Origin: Fagopyrum homotropicum
Taxonomy: Eukaryota > Streptophyta > Magnoliopsida > Caryophyllales > Polygonaceae
DNA length: 64,000 nucleotides
Reading direction: 5' to 3'
Assembly (NCBI GenBank): GCA_033239125.1
Contig: BSWB01000008.1
Span: 1,270,001-1,334,000 of the forward strand
A program made the position numbers and the translations under genes. This document shows positions 23,279 through 35,098 of this stretch, piece by piece (the first letter of the stretch is position 1; each line of letters opens with the position of its first letter). The notes under the pieces were generated by a model. It ran no database searches. It worked only from the letters and a program-made list of their open reading frames with translations, and had not been told where the DNA came from.

Positions 23279-26200
23279 TCACTTGGCGGCACAACGTTTT
23301 TCGAGCCACTCCATGGTAACACTCTTTGGCCTCTCTAGTGGCAGTCCAAGGGCTCGATCCCATATCAACTGCACCAACAGTACATATATCAACTTCAACG
23401 TCCAACAAAACTTAGTTTTGGTAAATCTACAGTTAATAAGAGAGAAAAAAGGACCTGAGAGCAAATGCCGATGCTCCTGGATACTCCAAAAAGGACGGTG
23501 TAGTATCTGTCATCACCAGTTTTCTTTCAGTCTAGATTATATTGAAGCTAATGTAGTACTAAACAAAAAACTGAACTAGCCTCCAAAGAAGCAAAACAAA
23601 ATAAATGCACTACTTAAATATGTGTGATTATTTGACAGCTAGTTACCTATTCGGTCAAAAACAATGTTTATTTTAATTTAAAAACAGTACAGGTCATAAA
23701 CTAACAGATCAATCCAGTATAATTACCTTGCTTCCGTCAAACCATAGTAGTTTAGCAGTACTCCACTATGAGCATCTACATTTGGCCATGGATTTTTAAC
23801 CTGAAATTAACCATAATTTAATATATCTTATGATAGGAAAATGAGCGCCTATATAAGGTTATGAGCATCACAAATTCACAAGAGAGCTTGGTCATGTTTG
23901 TTTACAAAACTAGAACAAGGTTTGTGCTTAGAACATGCACAAAAACAAGGTATGTTGCTTATCCCCCATATACGTATAATCTAGTGCCATATAGCACCTA
24001 ATAAAAAGCTATTTTCTAGATACTTCCACTCTATATCACCCATTGCTGTCATTAAATTTCTCTATATTAGCTCACATCAGTAAGAAATTTGAGAAATTTA
24101 ATGAGGCAAATTATAAAGATTCAATGAAACTACTGTAAAGTGTAAACCCTTTAAATGCATCATGTATTATTTTTTATCGGAGGATCTATTATCTAAACAC
24201 ATCTTTTACACTTCACAGTTTACAAAGTAATTTATATTGTGACATTTAAGCGAGATGACCTTTCTCTTTTCAAAACTTCATCATACTTGAAACAAAAATT
24301 GTTTTAAATTGTTGACCTCATGAAATTTTAGGATACCTTGCCGAGGTCTGTAAGAATAGGCGGAACCACTTCATATAGTTTGGAGACCTGCATAGCAAAG
24401 CTCAAGTTATATATTGTGTACAAGCCAACATGAACTCACATTCATGGACATCTTGTGGGTTTTCTACTCATCTAGGTATCAGTGGAGCTCAAAGTCATTA
24501 CCAGGTCGAACAGTGGATCATTTGGCAAGTGTTTCAATGCAAATTCCCTCTGACAAGTGTACCTTGGATCAGTGTTGCGCAGAACTCCGTGACCATATCC
24601 AGGAACAACCTACATATTACAAGAACAAACAAACGCATTAAACAAGGTTAGGCTCACTTATATCACGTTAAGAAGCAAGATATAAAAAGAATAAATAACA
24701 CGAGCAGAGCTCTCAAGAAAAATTTGATTCATAGCAATTGCTTATTTTCATACCTTGCCACTGTTCAAAGTCTTCCAAACATATTCTTTCAACTGATCAG
24801 TGGAAATGTTCTCTCCACATTCATTAACAACAGATTTTATCCATAGCAAAACTTCCTGTCACAAGATCAGACAACATCATGGGAGGAAGTGACTGCCATT
24901 AACATGATGAAAGTATATGCGATTTACATGCTAGTTAGTGTCATACGATTTAACTGGTTTGCTTATGTATGGACGAGGAACAGAAAACAAAGTTGACCAA
25001 TAAAACAGAATACCTGGTTAGCTAATCCATGGAGTGGACCAGCTAAACCATTCAAAGCAGCAGCGAATGAAAGGTAGGGATCTGAAAGAGCACTAGCAAC
25101 CTGCAGTCAGAATCACATAGAAACTTGGTCATATTCACAGTCACATGGTTTAACACATCAACTTGGTAGAACTTTTCACAATATCTTTTTGGTATTTACC
25201 AGATGCCCAGTGTGTGCACTGACATTTCCACCTTCATGATCACTGCAAAGTCAGTAGGTAAACTCTTAGCCCTATAAGAATTTAAAGAAACGTAATTGTG
25301 GTACTCAGGAAACTCTTGAAGCATTACGTGTGAATTGTAATATACAGCCTCATCAGCTCTAGCATCTGTGGATCATTGAATCCCAGCATGTGTGCAAAGT
25401 TCCCACCGTAATCAAGCGAGTCATCCATGGGTATACCTTGCCCGTTTTTATAAATCCTACATGAAGATGTCAGAAGTATAAAGACAACTAACTACAAAAT
25501 TGTGAATTATTGTTCACTTAAGTGTATGTAGAGCATATGTTTGTTGCTGCTGAAGTTCCAAAGAAATATGTTTTAAACAAGCATGCAAATGTAGTAGAGT
25601 TTTTTGCTTTTTAAAAAAGAAGTTTATTTAGCAGAAAAACATTAAATCTTAGCTCACTAACCTTCTATAAATATATGCTGCTACTGCAGGAACTCGAGCA
25701 ATCAAATTAAGGCAATCTTCATATGTTGGTTCCCAGAATCTGACAACAACATCAAGTTTAGTGCCCAACTGAAAAGACAATGAGAACAAAACTTGGAGAG
25801 TATAGATAAACTGAACTAACTTTGACTTATGGATCCCTTTTTCATATGCCTTCTGGAATTCACTCTGCACCTGAATGACCAAACAGAATTGGATGTAATT
25901 GAGCTGATATCAATACTTGGTGGAAATTCCCTAAATTCATTTAATGGTGCACCAGTGTCTAACCCCTCCGCTCATGTTTAAAAGCTCACAAAGACTGTCA
26001 CCTTATTTTTAAAATCAAGGGGAAAAGACTATCAATGAATACTGTCACTTTCCACTTTAAGAAGAAATATTTCAATCAAAGAAGAGAAAGAGCCTCGTCA
26101 CAAAGCAGAGGAGACTGAAACCTGAAACTAAATTGCAGTTATGCAAGACAGGGTGATAGACTTATTAAATCTGCCAATTCCATGAAAATATATAAGCATA

Positions 26201-29200
26201 AAACTTGTGTTGCAGCTTAAGAAGAAACAAAAATCAGAAACAACAGAAGACAAAATATCATGAATAATGAATTCATGGGAAACAAGGATAAACCCCAGCA
26301 TACAAATAATAGTTTTATAGTGAAAATTTTCAGACAGTCAACATATAACTACCTGAAGTGCCATGACACCAGTTGAAAACTGAGTCATTGGATGAGCATC
26401 GACAGGCAAACCATCGATCGTCTTGTAAACATAATCTGCATGGAAAATGATATTCATAAATAAATATGTGATCTCAGTAACATATTTGGAATAATACATG
26501 AATCAAATTCTCAACCTAGAGAAACCTAATAATAAAGGACTAGAAAAAAAAAAGCCCTGACAGCACATAATGCCACGGAACATGTAGAAGCTTGATGGAA
26601 ACAAGTAGCATGCAAATCAATATCCATAATCGAAGTCTTAAGAAATGATGCCCAAAGTAGGAAAAGAAAGAACCTGGGACAGAAGCTCGTTCACGTAACT
26701 CTTTTGAGAGTGAATCCACCTGCTCTTTGCTAGGGACCTGAGGTGTACAATGAAAGAGGCATGGGTAAAAGAAGAAACTCGGAACCTATTCCCTGCGTTT
26801 TATTTCAAAAACTTGAACAAAAATAAGACCTTGTCCTGATAAGAATTCAGCTTGAGAGTCTTATCATTTTCTCTCTCTGATTTGTTTTGTCTTGTTTGTT
26901 GGATAACTTTCTTTTTTATAAGAACTTATCTACCAAGTCGATATAGATATGACTGAATTTAGTTTGAGTGAATCAACTTTTTTCTTCTATTTACAATAAA
27001 GCCTTAAAACAGGCTGAAAAGCCAACTATGTTCAAACATTTAACAAAGAACATTACCGTGCTTCATAAACATTTTTTAAGCAAGTCAGATACGACTAAAT
27101 TGTATGCAACCCCAAGAACACTAAGAATGGTCATACTCAGTCTCAGATAATCATTCTCCCTGATGACAACATACCTTTCCAGTTAACAAAAGCCACAGAA
27201 GACCCTCAGGCAATGGTTCTCCCCCAGGCTTGGCAGTTGGTAATACTTTCTGGCACTCTGGAATAGAGAGTCCTCTAAAGCGGATTCCCTGATATAAACC
27301 AGATCCATCAAAGAGGGGGGAAATTAGATGTTATTAGTGACATCATCATCTCCATATTTTGGAAACAGCTTCCAGAGATATTGCATCTATTAGTTTCATT
27401 ACAACTTGATCGATATTTGGTGTTACTTACCTCCTCTGGATCAAGCAAGGAGGTTTCCCATAGCATACCTATCATTCCTCTCATCCCACCCAATACCTAC
27501 AAGATGTTGGCAAGCAGCAAAACGAATTAGCAGAAGAAATGAAAACTCCAGACTCTTACTGTTTCTACTTCCCACAAATAACCATATCCCGAAATAAGAT
27601 ACAAACTGAAAATCAAGATTGCAAGAAGTCAAGAGTCGATGCATGAAATGCCTGCAAGAGACTTCTTTCAAGGATGTCTTTACCATGTCAACATTAATAT
27701 TTCCTAGCTGAGTACTTCCATGTTCCTTCTTTAGTTTCTTCAAGCGTTCCTACAACAAAGAAGATTAACATTCATCAATAAGAGGGAAAAAAAAAGGTCT
27801 CCACAGGATAAGCGGACACATTCAAACCATGATTTACAACCATCAGATTGTAGTAAAATCTTCTACACCAGCAAAGATAGAGGGGGTGAAACACACAAAC
27901 AAATCGATATGTCGAAGTATATTAAGAGGTAAACACATTACTAATATTTCTTTCAGAATTGAAGGCATGGTGCATGGACTGCTGAAGTGCTGAGTTCTTT
28001 TAAGAATTCTATAAATCTTAGCTCCACTCATGATGCCGAGATTTAATTTTCACTTTCCATTTGTATAATATATGCATAACAGTGTGAGCACAACATATTT
28101 GATAAGTCACAATCGGCAATCATATCAAAAGTAATGTAAACTTACTTTCTTAACAATCAAAAGAAAACATATATCCATGGCTACCTTACACCCTATAATG
28201 TATTACTATTTCATAGAAGCAAACCAGCAATAGAAGAATAATTTAATGAAGTGACCATATTTTGCAACAGACCTGCTGCTCTGGAATCATTTCCTTCAAC
28301 TCAGAATGAAGATCCTGCATAAAAGCAGCATCATAAAAATGAGACTAGACTAGAAAACAGTAAGCCTGAAACAATCTAGCAGATAGGAACACCGTAAAGC
28401 TTATTCTTCACTAGATTCCAAGCTGAAAGATTATGTCAAACCTCAGAAAAAGCATGCATCTCAACAGCGTCTACATAAACCAATTTCCCCCAAGAGTACA
28501 TACCATAGTGCTTTTTGCAGATTTTCACGAGAGTGCAGTTATTTCTTAAGATTTTTATGGTACATTATATGTCCTTGTCAACTTGTGAACAGAACATTCT
28601 TTAAAGTAGAGAGATTGCATAACCTAACCAGTAACAACTAATAGATGTTTCCAATTTGCCATGATGCCACCAACGCTTAATAGACAAGGGGTGGCATGCC
28701 ACTAACCAATTTACATCTTATTTGAGACCATAATAATTCTCATTTAAGCTAAACCTCTCTCTATATTTGCGTTAGCACACTGACAGATAACATAAACAGA
28801 AGGGAAGAAAAAAATTACAAGGCCAGAAGACTGCATTTGAATCCATCTTGCAGAGATGCTGTTTAAGGAAGATTGATGGCCCTGCAAAAAGGAATTGACA
28901 TCGGATAAACATGATGTTGGAATAGTCATATTAGCGGGGCCTGTATATATTAAACAATCTAGACACTAGTAGAAGAGTATATCAGAATGCAACAAGATAT
29001 TCATGACGTAGATGATAGAGAAAATCTATTGAAATCATTCAGTAATGGTTTAAGTTGAATCCATGTTTTCCTCTAACAGATGAGGCGTAATTTCAGTAAA
29101 CAATAATAAAACGATAATCAAAAATAAGAAATTTTATAGGTTTTTGGTCAAATCCACAACAAAAACAATAAAGAGATCTTTAACAACTTTACAAAGTAAA

Positions 29201-29282
29201 TAAAAAGGAATTCCAAAAGTGAAAGACATACAGATCGAGAGCGAAGCTTTGACAGAGCAGAGATGCCTCGGAAGAACGACAT
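23279..29282 (-). CDS. Citrate synthase, mitochondrial (intact, 19 exons)
   Basis: Joins acetyl-CoA and oxaloacetate to citrate, the entry step of the TCA cycle in the mitochondrial matrix. Exons from the ATG: 29282-29232, 28881-28819, 28314-28273, 27749-27684, 27496-27431, 27288-27175, 26737-26674, 26435-26353, 25870-25821, 25739-25662, 25456-25328, 25242-25200, 25100-25014, 24855-24754, 24609-24502, 24387-24337, 23800-23727, 23506-23455, 23368-23279. They total 1413 nt, 470 residues plus TGA, the usual length. All introns are GT/AG and every phase joins. The N-terminus MSFFRGISALSKLRSRS is an Arg/Ser-rich mitochondrial targeting sequence. Catalytic residues are present: His in GPLHGLANQ, His in GYGHGVLRN and Asp in NVDAHSGVLL. 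It is the only intact host gene seen and lies in the spacer between the inverted arms. Confidence 0.96.
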
Positions 29283-29562
29283 CGCGACGTACTAAGATCG
29301 AAATCCTACACAACAATGGAGGATTACAAATCAAGAGGTTTAGCAAATCGAAGAAAGACAAGAGTTAATACATACATAATGGACCGAAAAAGAAATTGAA
29401 ATAGTAACTCACAGAAAAATCGAATCGCATAAAAATGGGAACAGCAGAAAATTCGTGAAGCAACGATGAGAAATGGGGTAGTAGTTGGGGCAGAGTTGAA
29501 GACTTGTAGCCAGGGCAGCAACACGAGGGCGACAAGCGAAGCGGACGGCAAATTTAGACCGG

Positions 29563-29568
29563 GGCCCA
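29563..29568 (-). promoter_or_regulatory. Site II-like element upstream of citrate synthase
   Basis: TGGGCC on the minus strand, about 280 bases before the ATG. TGGGCY elements are common in promoters of plant nuclear genes for mitochondrial proteins. One match only, so weak. Confidence 0.3.
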
Positions 29569-29819
29569 CAATAAATTACTCTTTTTCTCTTTTCTTGGGT
29601 CTAAAATAGTAAAGGGGTATTATTTCATATCTATAATCGAATCGCATAAAGGTTGTGATAATAAAGCCATATGAATCGTGTCATTTCGGACACAGTCCAA
29701 TTCCAACGATCGCTGCCCTAATTGAGTAATTGATCAAGAAACAACAACATAATGATTAGGTAACCCGAAAGTACGTTAGATCAAGAAACGTGCACAAATT
29801 CAAACCCTGTCACAAAGAT

Positions 29820-30115
29820 CCCGTGGAAGTGAAATCATATAGCATATGCCAAATGGTTTTAGTTGCTCTCGAACATCGACCACACAAAGGAGAATTGATT
29901 ATACGCTTTTAATGTGAAGCATATTGTACGCTTAGGGAGTTTTTATAACTCGCCATGCAAATACTTGTAGCCAAGGAGGGGCAATCATTGTTCAAACCAT
30001 AGTACTCATAAGTTGGAGGAATAACATATTATTGATGTTCCCAAGTAACCAAACCAATACCCTGATGTAACTAGGTATTTCCCATCGTTAGAGTACGTCC
30101 AACATCGTTGGTTGG
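29820..30115 (-). pseudogene. LINE zf-RVT fragment
   Basis: Decayed C-terminal part of a LINE reverse transcriptase on the minus strand: CWTYSNDGKYLVTSGYW, then PWLQVFAWRVIK, then CGRCSRATKTIWHMLYDF in another frame. These match the order of the zinc-finger region after plant LINE RTs. No RT core remains nearby. Confidence 0.55.
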
Positions 30116-30715
30116 GGAAAGATCGAAAGCTTAATGGTATTTTAAGTACATAGACACTCGTTAGTTGTAGGTAACCATCTAAAGTAGTCTTGGGCATAAA
30201 CAAACCAAAATCGTGCTTTCCAACTCGCGTACACCTTAATCCGGCGGTTCGGCAAGTATAGGAAAACCCATATGCATTTAGAAATTCGGAAAAGACTAAG
30301 AAAACCTTCACTAGAAATCCTTCACTTTAAAAGGTACAAAGACTGAAGATTTCTACGATGATTAAGAATCCTCGAAGCCTTGTAAGAATGCAGGCAGCTA
30401 GTACTATAGAGTTGTATGTGTGTATATTAGCCAGTGGTTGTGGACTTTCTTTCTTATAACAATTCAGTATTTTTTTTTGCATGTACTTGTTTGCAGTTAT
30501 TGTGGGTAACAAATCAAGACATTTTGAGAGACAACAGACATAAAAAGCAAAGTGAACAAAAATTGCAGCTCAAAACAATGATAGAAATACTCATAAAAGA
30601 AGCAAGAATGTTTTGCTTAAAAGAAGACATTTTTCAATTCTGCAATAACAGCCATGGTAGGACTTCTAAAAGAGAAGGCAATCAAACCTACAAAAAGCAA
30701 GAACTTAAATTATAC
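30116..30715. other. Unassigned AT-rich spacer
   Basis: No gene, tandem repeat or terminal repeat recognised between the LINE scrap and the glutathione reductase fragment. Confidence 0.45.
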
Positions 30716-31249
30716 CTCAATTTCACCACCTAAAGACGCTCCATAAACCAAGATCTTTTTTGGAACACAGCCTCGAATAACACATCTAAAAGCAAAGCAA
30801 AAGAGGTAAGATGCAGAAAAATCCATAGTACTTGTTGCATTTCTGATACAGTGATACAGATCTACAACAATAAACAGTGAGGGATGAGTTTTTTTCCAGA
30901 ACTTACGTTCCGCCTATTCCTCCAATAACTTCTGAGCTGATTGGATGAATCGGATCTCACATATGGCAACCTAGCACATGAATCGTGCATAAGATTCATG
31001 CATAAGATGCATAAAAGAAGTCTCAATCAACCGGATAAGTTGTAATGAAACTTCAAATTAAACAAAAAAAAAATCAAATCTCTATATTATACTAGCTACT
31101 AGAACTACAGCTACATATTTGTGAACTATCCTAGAAAAGAGGATTTTAGAGGCTAGGGTTTGGAGAGGAGAAACGAGACCTTAGCGCCGAAGTTCGCGGC
31201 GAAGCGAGAAGCACGAACACCACCGCTTCCGGCACCAATGACGAACAAG
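30716..31249 (-). pseudogene. Glutathione reductase gene fragment (exons 1-3)
   Basis: Glutathione reductase is the NADPH-dependent flavoenzyme that keeps glutathione reduced. Three exons with introns are seen. Exon 1 (about 31249-31180) codes FLFVIGAGSGGVRASRFAA, the FAD-binding GxGxxG. Exon 2 (30970-30907) codes VAICE and IHPISSEVIGGIGGT. Exon 3 (30785-30716) codes CVIRGCVPKKILVYGASLGG with the redox-active cysteine pair and ends at a GTATAA donor. One base is missing in exon 2 (frameshift), the normal N-terminus before FLFVIG is replaced by unrelated sequence, and nothing follows exon 3. It is a captured or relict genomic piece, not a gene. Confidence 0.85.
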
Positions 31250-31400
31250 AAGATGGATGTTCGTAAAAAAGAAATCGCCAAATCGAAGAAGAAGTGAGAG
31301 CCGAGAGAGAGAAGTGAGAAGAGCGAAGGAGAGAAGCGAAGAGAAATCGCCAAATCGCCACAAATTGCAAGCGCCCCGTTTGAGAGTAGAGAGAGAAGGA

Positions 31401-31450
31401 GGTATTGGGACTTTCTTAACTCTCTCACCAGCCACATCAAAATTAACCAA
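31401..31450 (-). other. 50-bp copy of the 76-bp repeat at the inner breakpoint
   Basis: GGTATTGGGACTTTCTTAAC and onward to TTAACCAA matches the start of the 76-bp unit, but is joined out of register to the LINE ORF1 fragment at 31452 and to unrelated sequence at 31400. It marks the inner right end of the duplication. Confidence 0.75.
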
Positions 31451-31451
31451 G

Positions 31452-31578
31452 TAAGGGTTTTAGTTTTAAAACCGAGAGAGGGCAACCATCATAGGTATGA
31501 TCTTTGTGAGCACAAAACCCGCATCCCTCGGAAAAATCCTCATATCAAATGGAAAAATCTTTGATTTTTCCATTATCA
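31452..31578 (-). pseudogene. LINE ORF1 fragment, right arm
   Basis: Mirror of 22400-22526: the zinc-knuckle part of a LINE ORF1. It is truncated at the inverted-repeat end, so the Lys-rich tail present on the left is missing. Confidence 0.65.
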
Positions 31579-31806
31579 GGTATTGGGACTTTCTTAACTC
31601 TCTCACCAGCCACATCAAAATTAACCAATGAAAAGGCGACAGCAGGCATTATCAGGTATTGGGACTTTCTTAACTCTCTCACCAGCCACATCAAAATTAA
31701 CCAATGAAAAGACGACAGCAGGCATTATCAGGTATTGGGACTTTCTTAACTCTCTCACCAGCCACATCAAAATTAACCAATGAAAAGACGACAACAGGTA
31801 TTGGGA
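31579..31806 (-). repeat. 76-bp tandem repeat, three units (right arm)
   Basis: Unit starts at 31579, 31655 and 31731 (GGTATTGGGACTTTC), exact 76-bp period. One more unit than on the left, which explains the main length difference between the arms. Confidence 0.87.
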
Positions 31807-32000
31807 AAATCTTTGATTTCTCCATTATCAGGTATAGGCTTCAGGTCTTCGTTTTCTTGTGGTTGATTAGCATCCATCGATGCTTTGGGGGCGGCGAGGC
31901 GATTTCTAGATCTAGGGTTTTTGAGGTAGTCGGCAGGCATTGTCGTTCCCTGGCGCGTGGTAAGGCGCGTACTTTTCTCAGCTGAGAACTTCCACGACCG

Positions 32001-33456
32001 ATGATGGCGACTGCCGGTGCTGCTCCGGATCAGACCGTTAGAGGCTCGATTACTCACGTTATATTCGACATGGATGGACTGCTGCTCGGTGAGTTGTTTA
32101 TCTGTCTCATATCTGTATTAGGTCGCTCTTTTCCATCGTCATTTCTTCTTCTTCTGTCTGTGTGTGTCTTCTGTGATGTATATCGACTAAATGTGTTTTC
32201 ATGTGGCAGATACCGAAAAGTTTTACGGTGAAATTTAAGCCAGCATTCTAGCAAGGTATAATAGAACTTATGATTTGGCTCTCCAGGCAAAAATGATGGG
32301 GAGGAAGGCATTAGAGGCTGCCAAAGTCTTTGTAGAAGAGACTGGAATAAGTCATATCTTGTCTGCTGAAGACTTTCTCGTTGAAAGAGAGGCTATGCTC
32401 CGAGATAAGTTTCCGATGAGCGAGCTGATGCCAGGTTGATCGATATATTTTTGCATTTACATAGTTTATTTTGTTAATTGTTTGTTTATAAGCAAGTCGT
32501 GTGTGTTGTCTGCTAAGAACCAGATTACTGTCATATTCTGCCATGCTTATCTGTTTGTTGATATTTGAGATTATTACTAAAATTATTTTTGCATTTACAT
32601 AGTTTATTTTGTTAATTGTTTGTTTATAAGGAAAGTTGTGTGTGTTGCCTGCTGAGAACCAGATTACTGTCATATTCTGCCATGCTAATTATCACTAAAA
32701 TTATGTATGTATCCTATATATGCAGGAGCAAGTCGTCTCATAAGACATTTACACGCAAAAGGAATACCGATTTGCGTAGCTACTGGGTAATTTTTTTATA
32801 TTCTTTCAACTTTGTCCTTCTTTTTTCTCATGTCTATGTTTGGATTGTCTATACTTGGATGTTTTCGAAAGCTATAGATAATTGATGTGATGTGTTTTAT
32901 GGATGCATGTGCATGTGATAAATAAAAGCTCTCACAAGAGGCACTTTGAACTGAAGACACAAAGACACTTGGAGCTGTTTTCGTTGATGCATCACATTGT
33001 TCTTGGAGACGATGTTGAGGTGAAGCGCGGGAAGCCATCGGCTGATATCTTTTTGGTGGCTGCCAAAAGATTTGAGGTATGTTGTTGCAATTACATTATT
33101 TTTATGCTTAAGCTTCTTTAGAATTTTTACTAGAAAATTTGCATTCTTGAGCAGGGGGTTCAGTTGATCCACAAAAGACCCTTGTCTTTGAAGATTCGCC
33201 TTTAGGAGTCAGTGCTGCAAGAAATGCTGGAATGTGAGTATTCTCTATTACTGGAATTCGATAGTAAACTAAAGTTATGAATGATGGAAAGTGATTTGCT
33301 ATTTTATAATGCAGGTGTGTTGTCATGGTTCCTGATCCGAACCTTGATAGCTCGTTTCATAGCGGTGCAGATCAAGTGCTGAAATCTCTACTGGATTTTG
33401 ACCCTGAGGAGTGGGGGTTGCCACCTTTTGAAGGTGGTGCTCGATCCAAGATTTGA
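32001..33456 (+). pseudogene. DL-glycerol-3-phosphatase-like (HAD) pseudogene, right arm
   Basis: Exons 32001-32088, 32210-32434, 32726-32786, 32929-33076, 33155-33233 and 33315-33456, all with GT/AG borders. HAD motif I (FDMDGLLL, split by intron 1 before the second Asp), then MMGRKALEAAKVFVEETGIS, the ICVATG plus SHKRHFELKTQRH segment, GKPSADIF and LVFEDSPLG. The pattern matches plant GPP phosphatases in order and length (about 240 residues). Exon 2 has TAA in frame at 32236-32238 (normally Gln) and exon 5 is one base short, which shifts the frame. Both defects are shared with the left copy. Introns rule out a processed copy. The promoter-side DNA abuts the 76-bp repeats. Confidence 0.87.
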
Positions 33457-34209
33457 AAGTGTTGGTATGTAATAATCTACGATGCCAAAATACAGCTTAT
33501 ATGAACCATGGCATATTTTGGTATTCGCTTGTCTCGGACGTATTTGTACTGTATTTACGTACTGCTTGCTATGGCTAAGATTCTAGTGCTTATCTTCATT
33601 TTTTCTGTCCTCTTTGGCTAGTTAACTTCAATTATCGGTAGGGTCATATTGATTTTCTGGAATGGAATACCACGTATGTTTACTAGCTTCCCTTATAAGC
33701 AATAAACTAAATTCATGGAATCTAAATAGTGACTAAAGAGAGAAGAAGATAGAGAAAACATTTAGAGAGAAGACGAGCAGTGGAAAAACGTATTATACTG
33801 AATGAATCAGGTGTACGTAGTAGTGTAACATTCATGGAATTGATTTGAATTGAAGGTTTCAGTAACATTCCCTAATTAATGACCAAATAATATAATACCC
33901 TAATTTATTATAATTTTCAATAACACCCCAACCAAAACTAACTTTACCTAAATCACCCTAGTTAATTACCAAAGAATACCACTTCTGTTTAATATTATAT
34001 AGTAGAATAGTAGATAATAGATTATTTTGTGCAAACACCTTTTTTCTTTCTTTCTTTAATTATTTGCTCTTCTTGAAAAAATGTTGGCCGGAAACAAAGT
34101 TGCTCTAACACCTACTTGCTTAGTTGCTTATATATATCAATTAATGTTTAAAATTAAGTACGTATCCACATGATATTTTAGTTAAACTTTGCATAGAATC
34201 CCATATAAG

Positions 34210-34588
34210 CAGTCCGGATCACCTATTTCATCTATATACTACACTCCCTATTGCATTTACCTTATTGGTCCAAGTGACAAATTTACTAACTAAATAAATA
34301 TAATTAAAACTAAATTAAATTGTGACATGGCTCCTAATATCTGCTTCCCTTATTTTCTCCCGCTAGCCAAAACAAAAGAAAAGTCAAGTTCTTCTTCTTC
34401 TTTTCTCTTATAACCTCCGCCGCAACTTCTTCGCCGGAGAAGAGATTATTCGAGTCCATTTCGTTCACCGAATCCGACGCCATCTTCGCCGCCTCACCGG
34501 ATACAACGCCCTCGCCTTTGTCCACTGTCTCAACATTAAGCGCCCCAGGTTTCAATTCTTAATTTTTTTTTACATTACAGGTTGAATC
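34210..34588 (+). repeat. MULE terminal inverted repeat (short form), right arm
   Basis: 379-bp form without the 96-bp duplication; counterpart of 19468-19846. Confidence 0.75.
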
Positions 34589-35098
34589 AATGCTATCATA
34601 TTGCTTACATTGTATTGTAGTTACGTCCGCCAACTTTCTAGTGAGTCCGAGGTCGGAATAAGTTATTTCAATAATGTTAGATTAGTTTTAAAAAGAAAAG
34701 ATATTTGGTATCTTTAAGTGGGAGTTTGCAAGTTTTAGGGAAGAAGAGATGTTTGGTAATGAGAGTTTGCTACTTTGACACCTTTACAGAGCATTTATAA
34801 AGACAATAAGATGAGGAAACAGAGAGGTCTAATACTATTAGGAAGAATCGATTTTTATTAGAAAATGACATAGATGTCAGAGAGCAAGCAATATAGTCAC
34901 ATAAAGTTTAATTTAAAAAACATGTATGATATATATTTATGTTAGATTATGCGAAGTATTAATGAATGCAATATAACCGTAGATAATTAGCTTTCATGTT
35001 CAACCATGAATTCAGGCCCATATACTCAGAAGATGTCTAGTTAAGCACATTGTTCGAAATTATATAAAAGTATGTAGTAGTTATATTACCTTTATAAT

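Noticed and set aside
23097..23579. 160-codon plus-strand ORF
   Set aside because: Shadow of the last citrate synthase exons, whose minus-strand frame is unambiguous.
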